A DNA stretch of 64,000 nucleotides from positions 496,001 to 560,000 of the forward strand of contig JANWWL010000004.1 of NCBI GenBank assembly GCA_025056155.1. The letters are read 5' to 3'. Source of the DNA: Sphingomonadaceae bacterium (GTDB taxonomy: Bacteria > Pseudomonadota > Alphaproteobacteria > Sphingomonadales > Sphingomonadaceae). Below the pieces are notes generated by a model that made no database searches, had not been told where the DNA came from, and saw nothing but the letters and a program-made list of their open reading frames with translations. Below, piece after piece: positions 28,710-37,234 of this stretch (position 1 is its first letter; each line of letters begins with the position of its first letter). The translations under genes and the position numbers were made by a program.

Positions 28710-29864
28710 TCAGGACACCAGATGGGCGCGGGCCCATTCGAGCCACGGGGTCAACGCTTCGATGTCGGCCGTCTCGACGGTCGCGCCGCACCACACTCGC
28801 AGCGAAGGCGGCGCGTCGCGGTAGCCGGCGATGTCGAACGCCACCCCCTCGGCTTCCAGCAGGCGGGCGATGGTCTTGGGCAACTCCGGCGGGCCGTCGA
28901 CCGTGAAGCAGACCGAGGTGTTGGAGCGTGTCGCCGGGTCCTTCGCGAGGTTCGCCGCCCAGGGCACGGAGTCGATCCAGCGCTGGAGGGCCGCGAAGTT
29001 GGCATCGGCCCGGGCATGGAGGGCGGGAAGCCCGCCAATCGACTCCGCCCAGGCCAAGGCATCCAACCAGTCCTCCACGCAGAGCATCGAGGGGGTGTTG
29101 ATCGTCTCGCCCGCGAAGATGCCCTCGATCAGCTGACCGTTCTTCGTGAGGCGGAAGATCTTGGGCAGGGGCCATGGTGGCCGGTAGGAGAGCAGCCGTT
29201 CGACTGCGCGGGGCGACAGGATCAGCACCCCGTGCGCGGCCTCGCCGCCCAGCACTTTCTGCCAGCTGAAGGTGACGACGTCGAGCTTGGCGAAGGGCAG
29301 GGGTTGGGCGAACGCGGCTGAGGTGGCATCGCACAGCGTGAGCCCGCGGCGATCGTCCGGGATCCAGTCGCCGTGCGGGACGCGCACGCCCGAGGTCGTG
29401 CCGTTCCAGGTGAAGACGACGTCGTGGTCGAAGTCGACCGTGCCAAGGTCGGGCAGGTCGCCGTAGGGCGCGCGCAGTACGGTGGGGCCCAGCTTCAGCT
29501 GCTTCTCGACGTCCGTCACCCAGCCTTCGCCGAAGCTTTCCCAGGCGAGCGCCGTCACCGGCCGAGCGCCCAGCAGGCTCCACATCGCCATTTCGAACGC
29601 TCCGGTGTCGGATGCCGGCACGATTCCGATCCGATAGTCGGCGGGCACGCCCAGAAGCGCGCGCGTGCGCTCGATGGCTTCCTGCAAGCGCGCCTTGCCC
29701 AGGCTCGAACGATGCGAGCGGCCAAGCGCCTCCGTCGACAGCGCATCGGGCCTCCAGCCCGGGCGCTTGGCGCAGGGCCCCGAGGAGAAGCAGGGGTTGG
29801 CGGGGCGAACGGCAGGGCGGGGGAGGGGGTGGGCCGCCGCGACGGCCGGGGAGGTGGTCATCAT
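28710..29864 (-). CDS. serC: Phosphoserine aminotransferase
   Basis: A 384-residue PLP-dependent aminotransferase of the long alphaproteobacterial type, starting near [15 protein letters not shown]. The PLP lysine lies in [15 protein letters not shown]. It converts 3-phosphohydroxypyruvate to phosphoserine and is the first gene of the serC-serA-hisZ-purA unit. The start is taken at ATG 29864 because a strong Shine-Dalgarno GGAAGGAGAG lies just upstream; a second ATG follows directly. Confidence 0.95.
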   Translation of the reverse strand: MMTTSPAVAAAHPLPRPAVRPANPCFSSGPCAKRPGWRPDALSTEALGRSHRSSLGKARLQEAIERTRALLGVPADYRIGIVPASDTGAFEMAMWSLLGARPVTALAWESFGEGWVTDVEKQLKLGPTVLRAPYGDLPDLGTVDFDHDVVFTWNGTTSGVRVPHGDWIPDDRRGLTLCDATSAAFAQPLPFAKLDVVTFSWQKVLGGEAAHGVLILSPRAVERLLSYRPPWPLPKIFRLTKNGQLIEGIFAGETINTPSMLCVEDWLDALAWAESIGGLPALHARADANFAALQRWIDSVPWAANLAKDPATRSNTSVCFTVDGPPELPKTIARLLEAEGVAFDIAGYRDAPPSLRVWCGATVETADIEALTPWLEWARAHLVS

Positions 29865-29993
29865 GTCTCTCCTTCCAGAGAGCGCGCGCCGCGTTGGGGC
29901 GGCGTGGCCCGCCCGCTCCGTGCGGTGCATTCCCCGGGGTGTCAACGCCGATCGGCCGTTTCCTTGGCGGTGGCGTTCCGCCATGGGGGCCGC

Positions 29994-30857
29994 ATGGACC
30001 GCATGACGCCCGAACCCCGTCGGCATTCGCTGCGCCAGGCCGACGAGGACGCCCGTCGTTCGCGCGAGGTGGCGCGCACGCCGCAGACCGAACACCCGGC
30101 CTATCGCTTGGCCTTCCAGGACCTCGACTTTTTGCTGCGCGACGAGCTCCGGCCCGTCCGCCTGCAGCTCGAGCTGCTGAAGCCCGAGATGCTGCTCCAC
30201 GAGGCGGGGATCGTTTCGACGTTCGTCTTCTACGGCTCCGCCCGGATCCCGGCCCCGGAGGAGGCGGACGCCTTCGTGGCCTGCGCGCCGCCCGAGCGGC
30301 ACGCGGCGGCCGCACGGTTGGCGGCCAAGTCCCGCTTCTATGCCGAGGCCAGGCGGCTCGCGTTCCTGGCCTCGTCTTGCCCGTGCCGGGCCGATGGCGG
30401 GCGCGAACTCGTGGTGTGCTCGGGCGGTGGTCCGTCGATCATGGAGGCCGCCAACCGGGGGGCGGCCGATGCCGGAGCGCCATCCATCGGGCTCAACGTG
30501 GTGCTGCCCCACGAACAGCGGCCGAACGCCTGGGTGACGCCCAGCCTCAGCTTCCAGTTCCACTATTTCGCGATCCGCAAGATGCACTTCTTGATGCGGG
30601 CCAGGGCTGTGGCGGTGTTTCCCGGTGGCTATGGGACGCTCGATGAGCTGTTCGAGCTCCTGACGCTGATTCAGACCGGCAAGATGGACCCAGTGCCCAT
30701 CCTGCTCTTTGGGCGCGACTATTGGGAGGGTATCATCAATTTCTCCGGCCTGGCGGAGGAGGGCGTGATCGATCCCCAAGATCTTTCCCTCTTCACGTTC
30801 GTCGAAACGGCCGAGGAGGCCTGGGACATCGTGTGCCGGCACCTGGCCGAGGCCTAG
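29994..30857 (+). CDS. LOG-family protein (TIGR00730-like)
   Basis: A 287-residue Rossmann-type protein with the family motifs [15 protein letters not shown] and [12 protein letters not shown], the latter being the PGGxGTxxE catalytic signature. Some members are cytokinin-activating nucleotide phosphoribohydrolases; the longer forms such as this one, with about 100 extra N-terminal residues, act on nucleotide monophosphates or are uncharacterised. ATG 29994 or 30003 could be the start. It is divergent from serC and convergent with fumarase. Confidence 0.85.
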   Translation: MDRMTPEPRRHSLRQADEDARRSREVARTPQTEHPAYRLAFQDLDFLLRDELRPVRLQLELLKPEMLLHEAGIVSTFVFYGSARIPAPEEADAFVACAPPERHAAAARLAAKSRFYAEARRLAFLASSCPCRADGGRELVVCSGGGPSIMEAANRGAADAGAPSIGLNVVLPHEQRPNAWVTPSLSFQFHYFAIRKMHFLMRARAVAVFPGGYGTLDELFELLTLIQTGKMDPVPILLFGRDYWEGIINFSGLAEEGVIDPQDLSLFTFVETAEEAWDIVCRHLAEA

Positions 30858-30889
30858 CGCGCCGCGGCCCGCCAGGCACGCGCTAGGCC
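30851..30889. terminator. Strong inverted repeat at the end of the LOG-family gene
   Basis: An 11-bp perfect stem, GGCCTAGCGCG paired with CGCGCTAGGCC, with a 17-base loop. The stem includes the stop codon of the LOG-family gene. It lies between convergent genes and could serve as a bidirectional terminator or 3' stabiliser, though there is no T-run. Confidence 0.45.
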
Positions 30890-30966
30890 GACGGCGCGCG
30901 CTGCGTAATCAGGCCGATGTCGCGAAGGGCGCAGGTCCCGGCCCGCGAGTCGAGCACCGTCGGTCG

Positions 30967-32481
30967 TCAGGCCGACTCGCGCAGGCGCTCGGCGATCCGG
31001 CGGCGCCACTCCTCGGGGCCCGTTGCGTGCACGCTGGTACCGCGGGCGTCCACGGCCACCGTCACCGGCATGTCCTTCACCTCGAACTCGTAGATGGCCT
31101 CCATGCCAAGGTCGGCGAAGGCCACCACCCGCGCGGCGCGGATGGCGCGCGAGACGAGATAGGCCGCCCCGCCCACCGCGATCATGTAGGCCGCCCGATG
31201 GTCGCGGATGGCCGCGATGGCCTCGGGGCCGCGCTCGGCCTTGCCCACCATGGCGAGCAGGCCTTCTTCCAGCATCATCCGCGTGAACCGGTCCATCCGC
31301 GTGGCCGTCGTGGGGCCGGCCGGCCCCACCACCTCATCGCGCACGGGATCGACGGGCCCGACGTAATAGAGAACGCGGCCCGCGAAGCTCACGGGCAGAG
31401 GCTCGCCGCGCTCCTTCAGGTCGGCGATGCGCTTGTGGGCCGCATCCCGGCCCGTCAGCATGCGGCCCGTGAGCAGCAGGCGCTCGCCCGGCTGCCAGCG
31501 CGCCACCTCCTCCTTCGTGAGCGTGTCGAGGTCGACGCGCCGCGCCTCGCTCGACGGCGCCCAGCCGACCCGCGGCCAGCGATCGAGGTCGGGCAAGGGC
31601 AGATAGGCCGGACCCGACCCGTCGAGCGTGACATGGGCGTGGCGCGTGGCCGCGCAGTTGGGGATCATGGCGACCGGCTTCGAGGCGGCGTGCGTGGGCC
31701 AGTCGAGGATCTTGACGTCGAGCACCGTCGACAACCCGCCCAGGCCCTGGGCGCCGATGCCCAGGCGGTTCACTCGGTCGAAGATCTCGACGCGCAGTTC
31801 CTCAAGCGCGCTCCTCGGCCCCCGGGCCTTGAGCTCGGCCATGTCGATGGGCGCCATCAGCGCTTCCTTGGCCAGCAGCATCGCCTTCTCCGGCGTGCCG
31901 CCGATGCCGATGCCCAGCATGCCGGGCGGGCACCAGCCGGCCCCCATGGTGGGGACGGTCCGCTCCACCCAGTCGGGGATGGAGTCGGCCGGATTCAGCA
32001 TCGCAAACCGGGCCTTGTTCTCGGAACCGCCACCCTTGGCGGCGAGGATCAGCTCCAGATGCTCGCCCGGCACCAGCGCCACGTGCACGACGGCCGGCGT
32101 GTTGTCGCGCGTGTTGACGCGAGTGAAGGCGGGATCGGCCACGATCGATGGGCGCAAGGGGTTGTCGGGATCGCGCCAGGCCTGCCGCACGCCCTCGTCC
32201 ACGAGTTCCTGGAGCGTTCGGTCGCCCTCGAACCGCGCGCGCATGCCCACCTTGGCGAAGCAGACCACGATGCCGGTGTCCTGGCAGATGGGCCGATGGC
32301 CTTCGGCCGACAGGCGGGAATTCGTGAGGATCTGGGCGATCGCGTCGCGCGCGGCCGGGCTTTCCTCGGCTTCGTAGGCGGCGGCCAAGGCTTCAACATA
32401 GTCGACCGGGTGGTAGAAGCTGATGTGCTGCAGGGCTGCACGCACGGTCTCGACGATGTCGTCGTTGCGGATCAGGGCCAT
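30967..32481 (-). CDS. fumA: Class I (iron-sulfur) fumarate hydratase
   Basis: A 504-residue fumarase of the oxygen-sensitive 4Fe-4S class, with the alpha and beta parts fused. Visible landmarks are RPICQDTGIVV (Cys of the cluster), the cluster region GAGWCPPG, NCAATRHAHV and the C-terminal half with GRMLTGRDAAHKRIADL and VGPAGPTTATRMD. It interconverts fumarate and malate in the TCA cycle. The start ATG 32481 has a GGAGA ribosome binding site upstream, and the protein begins with the family's usual helix; the long upstream extension in frame is low-complexity and rejected. Confidence 0.94.
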   Translation of the reverse strand: MALIRNDDIVETVRAALQHISFYHPVDYVEALAAAYEAEESPAARDAIAQILTNSRLSAEGHRPICQDTGIVVCFAKVGMRARFEGDRTLQELVDEGVRQAWRDPDNPLRPSIVADPAFTRVNTRDNTPAVVHVALVPGEHLELILAAKGGGSENKARFAMLNPADSIPDWVERTVPTMGAGWCPPGMLGIGIGGTPEKAMLLAKEALMAPIDMAELKARGPRSALEELRVEIFDRVNRLGIGAQGLGGLSTVLDVKILDWPTHAASKPVAMIPNCAATRHAHVTLDGSGPAYLPLPDLDRWPRVGWAPSSEARRVDLDTLTKEEVARWQPGERLLLTGRMLTGRDAAHKRIADLKERGEPLPVSFAGRVLYYVGPVDPVRDEVVGPAGPTTATRMDRFTRMMLEEGLLAMVGKAERGPEAIAAIRDHRAAYMIAVGGAAYLVSRAIRAARVVAFADLGMEAIYEFEVKDMPVTVAVDARGTSVHATGPEEWRRRIAERLRESA

Positions 32482-33026
32482 GGGCGTCTCCTGGCCCGGC
32501 GTGGTAGCGGCGGGGTGCCGGCCGCGAAAGCCCTGCTGGTGATGGCCGGCGGGCCGTGGGAGGGGTGCGCGGCGGCGATGGCCTTCCACCGCTCGGGCGG
32601 CCGGGGGCACTCGGGCTGCGTGCCGGTTGCCACAGGGGCGCGGCACTGGCCGCTCGGTGGCCGGGCCGAAGCCAGCGCAGGCCCGACGCCGGGCACGGCG
32701 GTTGAGGCAGAGGCGATGGGGCACCGGCAGGGGGCCGGGACGGCGTGGGGACCGGCCCGTGCCGCGCGGCCTGACACTTCAGGCGGCATGGTCATCTGCC
32801 GCCGGGCGCGCTCCTCATCCGGTGGACCGAGGTCTGGAGCCGACCCGGCCGTTTCGGACCCTCCTGCCGCACCCCACAAGTTCTCGCCCCCTTGCATTCT
32901 TCGAGCCTCAACATCTAGAGTCGTGAAGGACGGGGGTTGAGGGCCGGGCCACCCGTCTCCACGCCGGTGTGATGGGGCGTGGCCGCCGGCTCGGGCTGGT
33001 GGCCTTGATGGTGAAGGGCGGACACG
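32482..33026. other. Intergenic region between fumarase and nrdA
   Basis: A 545-base divergent spacer. Open frames are low-complexity and unsupported. The most AT-rich part, 32885-32930, holds TTGCAT (32892-32897) and TCTAGA (32914-32919) at 16-base spacing, a candidate nrd promoter. I do not see a clear pair of NrdR boxes. Confidence 0.4.
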
Positions 33027-34904
33027 ATGGATTTCGCGCGCAGCGAATCACCGGTTGAGGACACGCCTCCGGCCGCCGCAGGCGCCACCGCGGTGCAGGC
33101 GGTGCGCTTTCCGGTGCGGATCGATCCGTCGCGGGATGCGAAGCTCACCGCCTTCGGCAAGGAGACGCTGCGCGACCGCTACCTGCTGCCCGGCGAGGGC
33201 TGCCAGGACCTGTTCGCGCGCGTCGCCGCGGCGTATGCCGACGATGCCGCGCACGCCCAGCGTCTGTACGACTACATTTCGAACCTTTGGTTCATGCCGG
33301 CCACGCCGGTGCTGTCGAACGGCGGCACGGGCCGGGGCTTGCCCATTTCCTGCTATCTCAACTCGGTCGACGACAGTCTCGAGGGCATCGTCGGCACCTG
33401 GACCGAGAACGTCTGGCTCGCCGCTCGCGGCGGGGGCATTGGCACCTACTGGGGCCGCGTGCGCGGGATCGGTGAGCCGGTGGGCCTCAACGGCCGCACG
33501 TCGGGCATCATTCCGTTCATTCGCGTGATGGACTCCCTCACCCTCGCCATCAGCCAGGGGTCGTTGCGGCGCGGGTCGGCCGCCGTCTACCTCGACATCT
33601 CGCATCCCGAGATCGAGGAGTTCCTCGAGATCCGGAAGCCCTCGGGCGACTTCAACCGCAAGGCGCTCAACCTGCACCACGGCGTCCTCATCACCGACGC
33701 CTTCATGGAGGCGGTGCGCGACGGCCGGCCCTTCGACCTTGTTTCGCCGCGCGACGGTTCCAAGCGCGGGCAGGTGGATGCGCGCACCCTGTTCCAGAAG
33801 ATCGTGGAGACCCGGCTGGCGACCGGCGAACCCTACATCGTCTTCATCGATCATGTGAACCGGGCGATGCCGCGTCACCAGCGCGAGCTGGGGCTGAAGG
33901 TCACCACGTCCAACCTCTGTTCCGAGATCGTGTTGCCGACGGGGCCCGATCACCTGGGCCGCGAGCGGACGGCGGTGTGCTGCCTGTCCTCGCTCAACCT
34001 CGAGAAGTGGGACGAATGGAGCGGCCACGACCGTTTCCTGGAAGACGTGATGCGCTTCCTGGACAATGTGCTTTCCGACTACATCGCTCGGGCGCCCGAG
34101 GAGATGGCGCGGGCTCGTTACGCCGCGAGCCGCGAGCGATCCGTGGGTCTTGGCGTCATGGGCTTCCACAGCTTCCTGCAGGCGCGCGGCATCCCTTTCG
34201 AATCGGCGCTCGCCAAGTCGTGGAACCTCAAGATGTTCCGGCACATCCGGGCCAAGGTGGACGAAGCCTCGATGCTGCTGGCCGCCGAACGCGGTCCCTG
34301 CCCCGACGCCGAGGAGATGGGGGTGATGGAGCGCTTCAGCTGCAAGATGGCGATTGCGCCGACGGCCTCGATCTCGATCATCTGTGGCGGCACCTCGGCC
34401 TGCATCGAGCCCATCCCGGCCAACATCTACACGCACAAGACGCTCTCAGGCTCGTTCGTGATCCGCAATCCGCACCTCGAGCGGCTGTTGGTCGAGAAGG
34501 CCAAGAATTCCGAGGCGGTGTGGAATTCGATCCTGGAGAACGGGGGCTCGGTCCAGCACCTCGACTTCCTGTCGGCCGAGGAGAAGGCCGTGTTCCGCAC
34601 CGCCTTCGAGATCGACCAGCGTTGGCTGCTCGAGCTCGCGGCCGACCGCACCCCCTACATCGACCAGGCGCAGTCGCTGAACCTCTTCCTGCCCGCCGAC
34701 GTCGACAAGTGGGACCTGTTGATGCTGCACTATCGGGCGTGGGAACTGGGCATCAAGTCGCTGTACTACCTGCGTTCGCGTTCGGTGCAGCGGGCGGGGT
34801 TCGTGGGCGGCGGGTTCGGCGGGGTGGAGGCCGACAACACGCCCGAGCCGCGGCGGATTGAGATCGACGTCAACAAGTACGACGAATGCCTGGCGTGCCA
34901 GTGA
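33027..34904 (+). CDS. nrdA: Class I ribonucleoside-diphosphate reductase, alpha subunit
   Basis: A 625-residue catalytic subunit. Active-site features are visible: PISCYLNS (redox Cys), the NLCSEI stretch (catalytic region), LSSLNL, and the C-terminal CLAC pair that is re-reduced by thioredoxin. The ATP-cone that normally occupies the first 90 or so residues is absent; only a short Ala/Pro-rich leader comes before the core. Activity control by dATP at that site would therefore be missing, as is known for some NrdA subgroups. nrdB follows 62 bases later. Confidence 0.95.
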   Translation: MDFARSESPVEDTPPAAAGATAVQAVRFPVRIDPSRDAKLTAFGKETLRDRYLLPGEGCQDLFARVAAAYADDAAHAQRLYDYISNLWFMPATPVLSNGGTGRGLPISCYLNSVDDSLEGIVGTWTENVWLAARGGGIGTYWGRVRGIGEPVGLNGRTSGIIPFIRVMDSLTLAISQGSLRRGSAAVYLDISHPEIEEFLEIRKPSGDFNRKALNLHHGVLITDAFMEAVRDGRPFDLVSPRDGSKRGQVDARTLFQKIVETRLATGEPYIVFIDHVNRAMPRHQRELGLKVTTSNLCSEIVLPTGPDHLGRERTAVCCLSSLNLEKWDEWSGHDRFLEDVMRFLDNVLSDYIARAPEEMARARYAASRERSVGLGVMGFHSFLQARGIPFESALAKSWNLKMFRHIRAKVDEASMLLAAERGPCPDAEEMGVMERFSCKMAIAPTASISIICGGTSACIEPIPANIYTHKTLSGSFVIRNPHLERLLVEKAKNSEAVWNSILENGGSVQHLDFLSAEEKAVFRTAFEIDQRWLLELAADRTPYIDQAQSLNLFLPADVDKWDLLMLHYRAWELGIKSLYYLRSRSVQRAGFVGGGFGGVEADNTPEPRRIEIDVNKYDECLACQ

Positions 34905-34966
34905 CGGGCGCGCTTGCGTTGCGGCGCCGCTCGTTCCATCTTCGTTCCGCTGGCGGGGAGTGAGCG

Positions 34967-36037
34967 ATGCCCCTTCTGGAAGCGAGCCGGACCTACAAGC
35001 CCTTCGAGTATCCCTGGGCCTATGAGTTCTGGAAGCGGCAGCAGCAGATCCACTGGATGCCCGAGGAAGTGCCGCTGGGCGAGGACTGCCGGGATTGGGC
35101 CCAGAAGCTGACCGATCACGAACGCAACCTGCTGACGCAGATCTTCCGGTTCTTCACGCAAGCGGACGTCGAGGTGCAGGACTGCTACCACGACCGCTAC
35201 GCACGCGTGTTCAAGCCGACCGAGATCAAGATGATGTTGACGGCGTTCTCCAACATGGAGACGGTGCACATCGCGGCCTACAGCCATCTTCTGGACACGA
35301 TCGGCATGCCGGAGACGGAATATGCCGCGTTCCTCAACTACAAGGAGATGAAAGACAAGCACGACTATCTGGCGACCTTCGGCGTGGAGACGGATGCGGA
35401 CATCGCGCGCACGCTGGCGATGTTCGGCGCGTTCACCGAGGGGCTGCAGCTCTTCGCCAGTTTCGCGATGCTGATGAACTTTCCCCGTTTCAACAAGATG
35501 AAGGGGATGGGCCAGATCGTCAGCTGGTCGGTGCGGGACGAGACGCTGCACTGCGAGGGCATCATCAAGCTGTTCCACACCTTCTGTGCCGAGCGTCAGT
35601 GTCTGACGAAGGCGGTGCGCGACGACATTCTGGACATGTGTCAGCGCACCGTGCGGCTGGAGGACGCGTTCATCGATCTGGCCTTCGAGATGGGGCCGGT
35701 GCCGGGCATGCATCCCAAGGACGTGAAGAAGTACATCCGCTTCACGGCCGACTGGCGGCTGAAGCAGCTGGGGTTGCCGCCCATCTACATGATCGAGGAG
35801 CATCCGCTGCCGTGGCTGCAGCCGCTGCTGTCGGGGGTGGAGCATGCGAATTTCTTCGAGACGCGGGCGACCGAGTACTCGAAGGCGGCCACGCGGGGGA
35901 ATTGGCAGGAGGTGTGGGAGAATTTCGACCGCCGCCAGGCCGCCCGCCGCGCCAGCATGCCCAGCAACGCTGCGGACACCGATGGTCTGCCTTTGGAAGT
36001 ATCGAGCCAGTATAAGTCGGGACTCAACCCCTCTTGA
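34967..36037 (+). CDS. nrdB: Class I ribonucleoside-diphosphate reductase, beta subunit
   Basis: A 356-residue radical-generating subunit. The di-metal ligands are complete: Asp67, Glu98, His101, Glu158, Glu192 and His195. The radical tyrosine is Tyr105, four residues after the first His, so this is a tyrosyl-radical enzyme and not one of the Tyr-less forms. Sequence such as TQADVEVQDCYHDRY is of alphaproteobacterial type. It works with NrdA to make deoxynucleotides. Its 3' end is followed by a sharp drop in GC content. Confidence 0.95.
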   Translation: MPLLEASRTYKPFEYPWAYEFWKRQQQIHWMPEEVPLGEDCRDWAQKLTDHERNLLTQIFRFFTQADVEVQDCYHDRYARVFKPTEIKMMLTAFSNMETVHIAAYSHLLDTIGMPETEYAAFLNYKEMKDKHDYLATFGVETDADIARTLAMFGAFTEGLQLFASFAMLMNFPRFNKMKGMGQIVSWSVRDETLHCEGIIKLFHTFCAERQCLTKAVRDDILDMCQRTVRLEDAFIDLAFEMGPVPGMHPKDVKKYIRFTADWRLKQLGLPPIYMIEEHPLPWLQPLLSGVEHANFFETRATEYSKAATRGNWQEVWENFDRRQAARRASMPSNAADTDGLPLEVSSQYKSGLNPS

Positions 36038-36062
36038 TATTCGGTGGATTGAATGCAAAATA
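36034..36062 (+). promoter_or_regulatory. Candidate promoter of the 59-residue gene
   Basis: TTGATA (36034-36039) and AAAATA (36057-36062) are spaced by 17 bases, just at the end of nrdB and about 37 bases before the small gene. This is one of the very few AT-rich spots in the window. Confidence 0.4.
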
Positions 36063-36098
36063 GTTCGTGCGAAGATTGCATAGTTCGGATCTGGGAAT

Positions 36099-36278
36099 AT
36101 GGCACGCAATACTGGAAAGGGCTATCGGACGGGCAGCGTCAGAGGTCGCAGCCAGTTCGAGCGACCCGACGGAGCATGGGTCAAGCGTAATGCAGGCGAC
36201 GGCCGTTTCATGGACGTGAAATCCGATGGGGCTCCGTTCAAGGGTGTCGCTCGGGAGCCGGATGGACGCCGAAACTAG
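36099..36278 (+). CDS. Small basic protein of unknown function (GYRTGSV...RSQ type)
   Basis: A 59-residue gene. The protein is basic and glycine-rich, with GYRTGSVRGRSQ near the N-terminus, then WVKRNAGDGRFMDVKSDG and PFKGVAREPD at the end. From memory it resembles a widely scattered family of 55-60 residue proteins sharing the GYRTGSV..RSQ and GRFMDxKxDGxPFKGV motifs, often in accessory regions. I know of no assigned function. It lies in a low-GC pocket (about 55%) between nrdB and fliA, so it probably arrived by transfer. No transposase or flanking repeats are visible. Confidence 0.7.
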   Translation: MARNTGKGYRTGSVRGRSQFERPDGAWVKRNAGDGRFMDVKSDGAPFKGVAREPDGRRN

Positions 36279-36496
36279 GCTCTTTCGCACGCCGGCCGTC
36301 ACGTGTCGCGCGGGAACGGCCAACCTCGAGTGAGCGTTCGGCAACGACCATGGCCGCATCCCGCAGTCGCGGGGAGTTAGAGCAGCTCGGTGAGACCAAG
36401 TCGAGCGTCGAGTTGTTGGTCCCCGATCGTATCCTGAGTGAGGTCTCCGAATGGCCTTGGCGGGCGGTATGGAGGTACCGACGTGGGGGAGAGTTT

Positions 36497-37234
36497 CTAA
36501 TCCTCCCAGCCGCCCAGCATCTTGCGCACCTTCTGGAGCGCCGCCTTCTTGATCTGGCACACGCGGGCGGCACCCACCCCCAACACCCGGCCGATCTCCT
36601 CGAGGTTGAGCTCCTCCACGAAATAGAGCTGCAGCACCATCGCCTCGCGCGGGGGCAGCGTCGCGATCGCCTCGGCCAGCTGTCGCTTCAGCTGCTCGCT
36701 CTCGAGCCGGGCGAAGGCGTCCGGCTCGTCGGAGGCGAACCAAAGACTGTGATCGGAATAGACCTCGTCCATCGATTCATGGCGGACGGCCTGTGTGGCC
36801 GACACGAGCTCCGCAAGCTCGGCCACTCCGATCCCCAGTTCGCCCGCCAGCTCAGCCTCCGTCGGGGGGCGGCCCAGCCGGCCTTCCAGCCGCTCGCGCG
36901 CGGCGTTGAGCTCCCGCCGCCGCCGCAGCGCCGACCGGCACAACGTGGCGTGCTTGCGCAGGGCATCGATCAACGCGCCCCGGATGCGCACCGTGGCATA
37001 GGTGGAGAAGGCCGCATGCCCGCGGTCCTCGAACCCGTGGGCCGCCTCGATCAGGGCCACGATGCCAATCTGCACCAGCTCCTCGATGTCGATCGCACTC
37101 GAGACGCGCGCGTGAACATGCCAGGCGATCTTGCGCACCAGGGCCAGGTGGTTCTGGATCAGGCGCTCGGGATCCGTGCGCGCTAGGGCCGAGGGCGAAT
37201 AGACCCCGGGGTCGAGGCCGAGCCGTGCGTCCAT
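36497..37234 (-). CDS. fliA: RNA polymerase sigma factor for flagellar genes (sigma-28)
   Basis: A 245-residue sigma-70-family protein of the FliA/WhiG group. Region 2 (NHLALVRKIAWHV, DIEELVQIGIVALIEA, FSTYATVRIRGALIDALR), region 3 and region 4 (LPPREAMVLQLYFVEELNLEEIG, ARVCQIKKAALQKVR) are all present. It should direct late flagellar genes. Its ATG overlaps the flhA stop (ATGA), so it is translated with flhA. The gene is last in a transglycosylase-flhA-fliA run and its 3' end borders the low-GC island. Confidence 0.93.
   Translation of the reverse strand: MDARLGLDPGVYSPSALARTDPERLIQNHLALVRKIAWHVHARVSSAIDIEELVQIGIVALIEAAHGFEDRGHAAFSTYATVRIRGALIDALRKHATLCRSALRRRRELNAARERLEGRLGRPPTEAELAGELGIGVAELAELVSATQAVRHESMDEVYSDHSLWFASDEPDAFARLESEQLKRQLAEAIATLPPREAMVLQLYFVEELNLEEIGRVLGVGAARVCQIKKAALQKVRKMLGGWED

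Noticed and set aside
28710-30842. A 710-codon minus-strand frame that would extend serC upstream
   Set aside because: The serC family start and a strong ribosome binding site are at 29864. The upstream part is antisense to the LOG-family gene.
31027-32940. A 637-codon open frame on the plus strand
   Set aside because: It is antisense to the well-supported class I fumarase gene and gives a low-complexity protein.
32880-32940. NrdR-box pair before nrdA
   Set aside because: The AT-rich patch has only a loose resemblance to one half of the consensus and no second box at the expected spacing.
36279-36496. A second small gene in the low-GC pocket before fliA
   Set aside because: Short frames exist on both strands, but none has a ribosome binding site or sensible composition.
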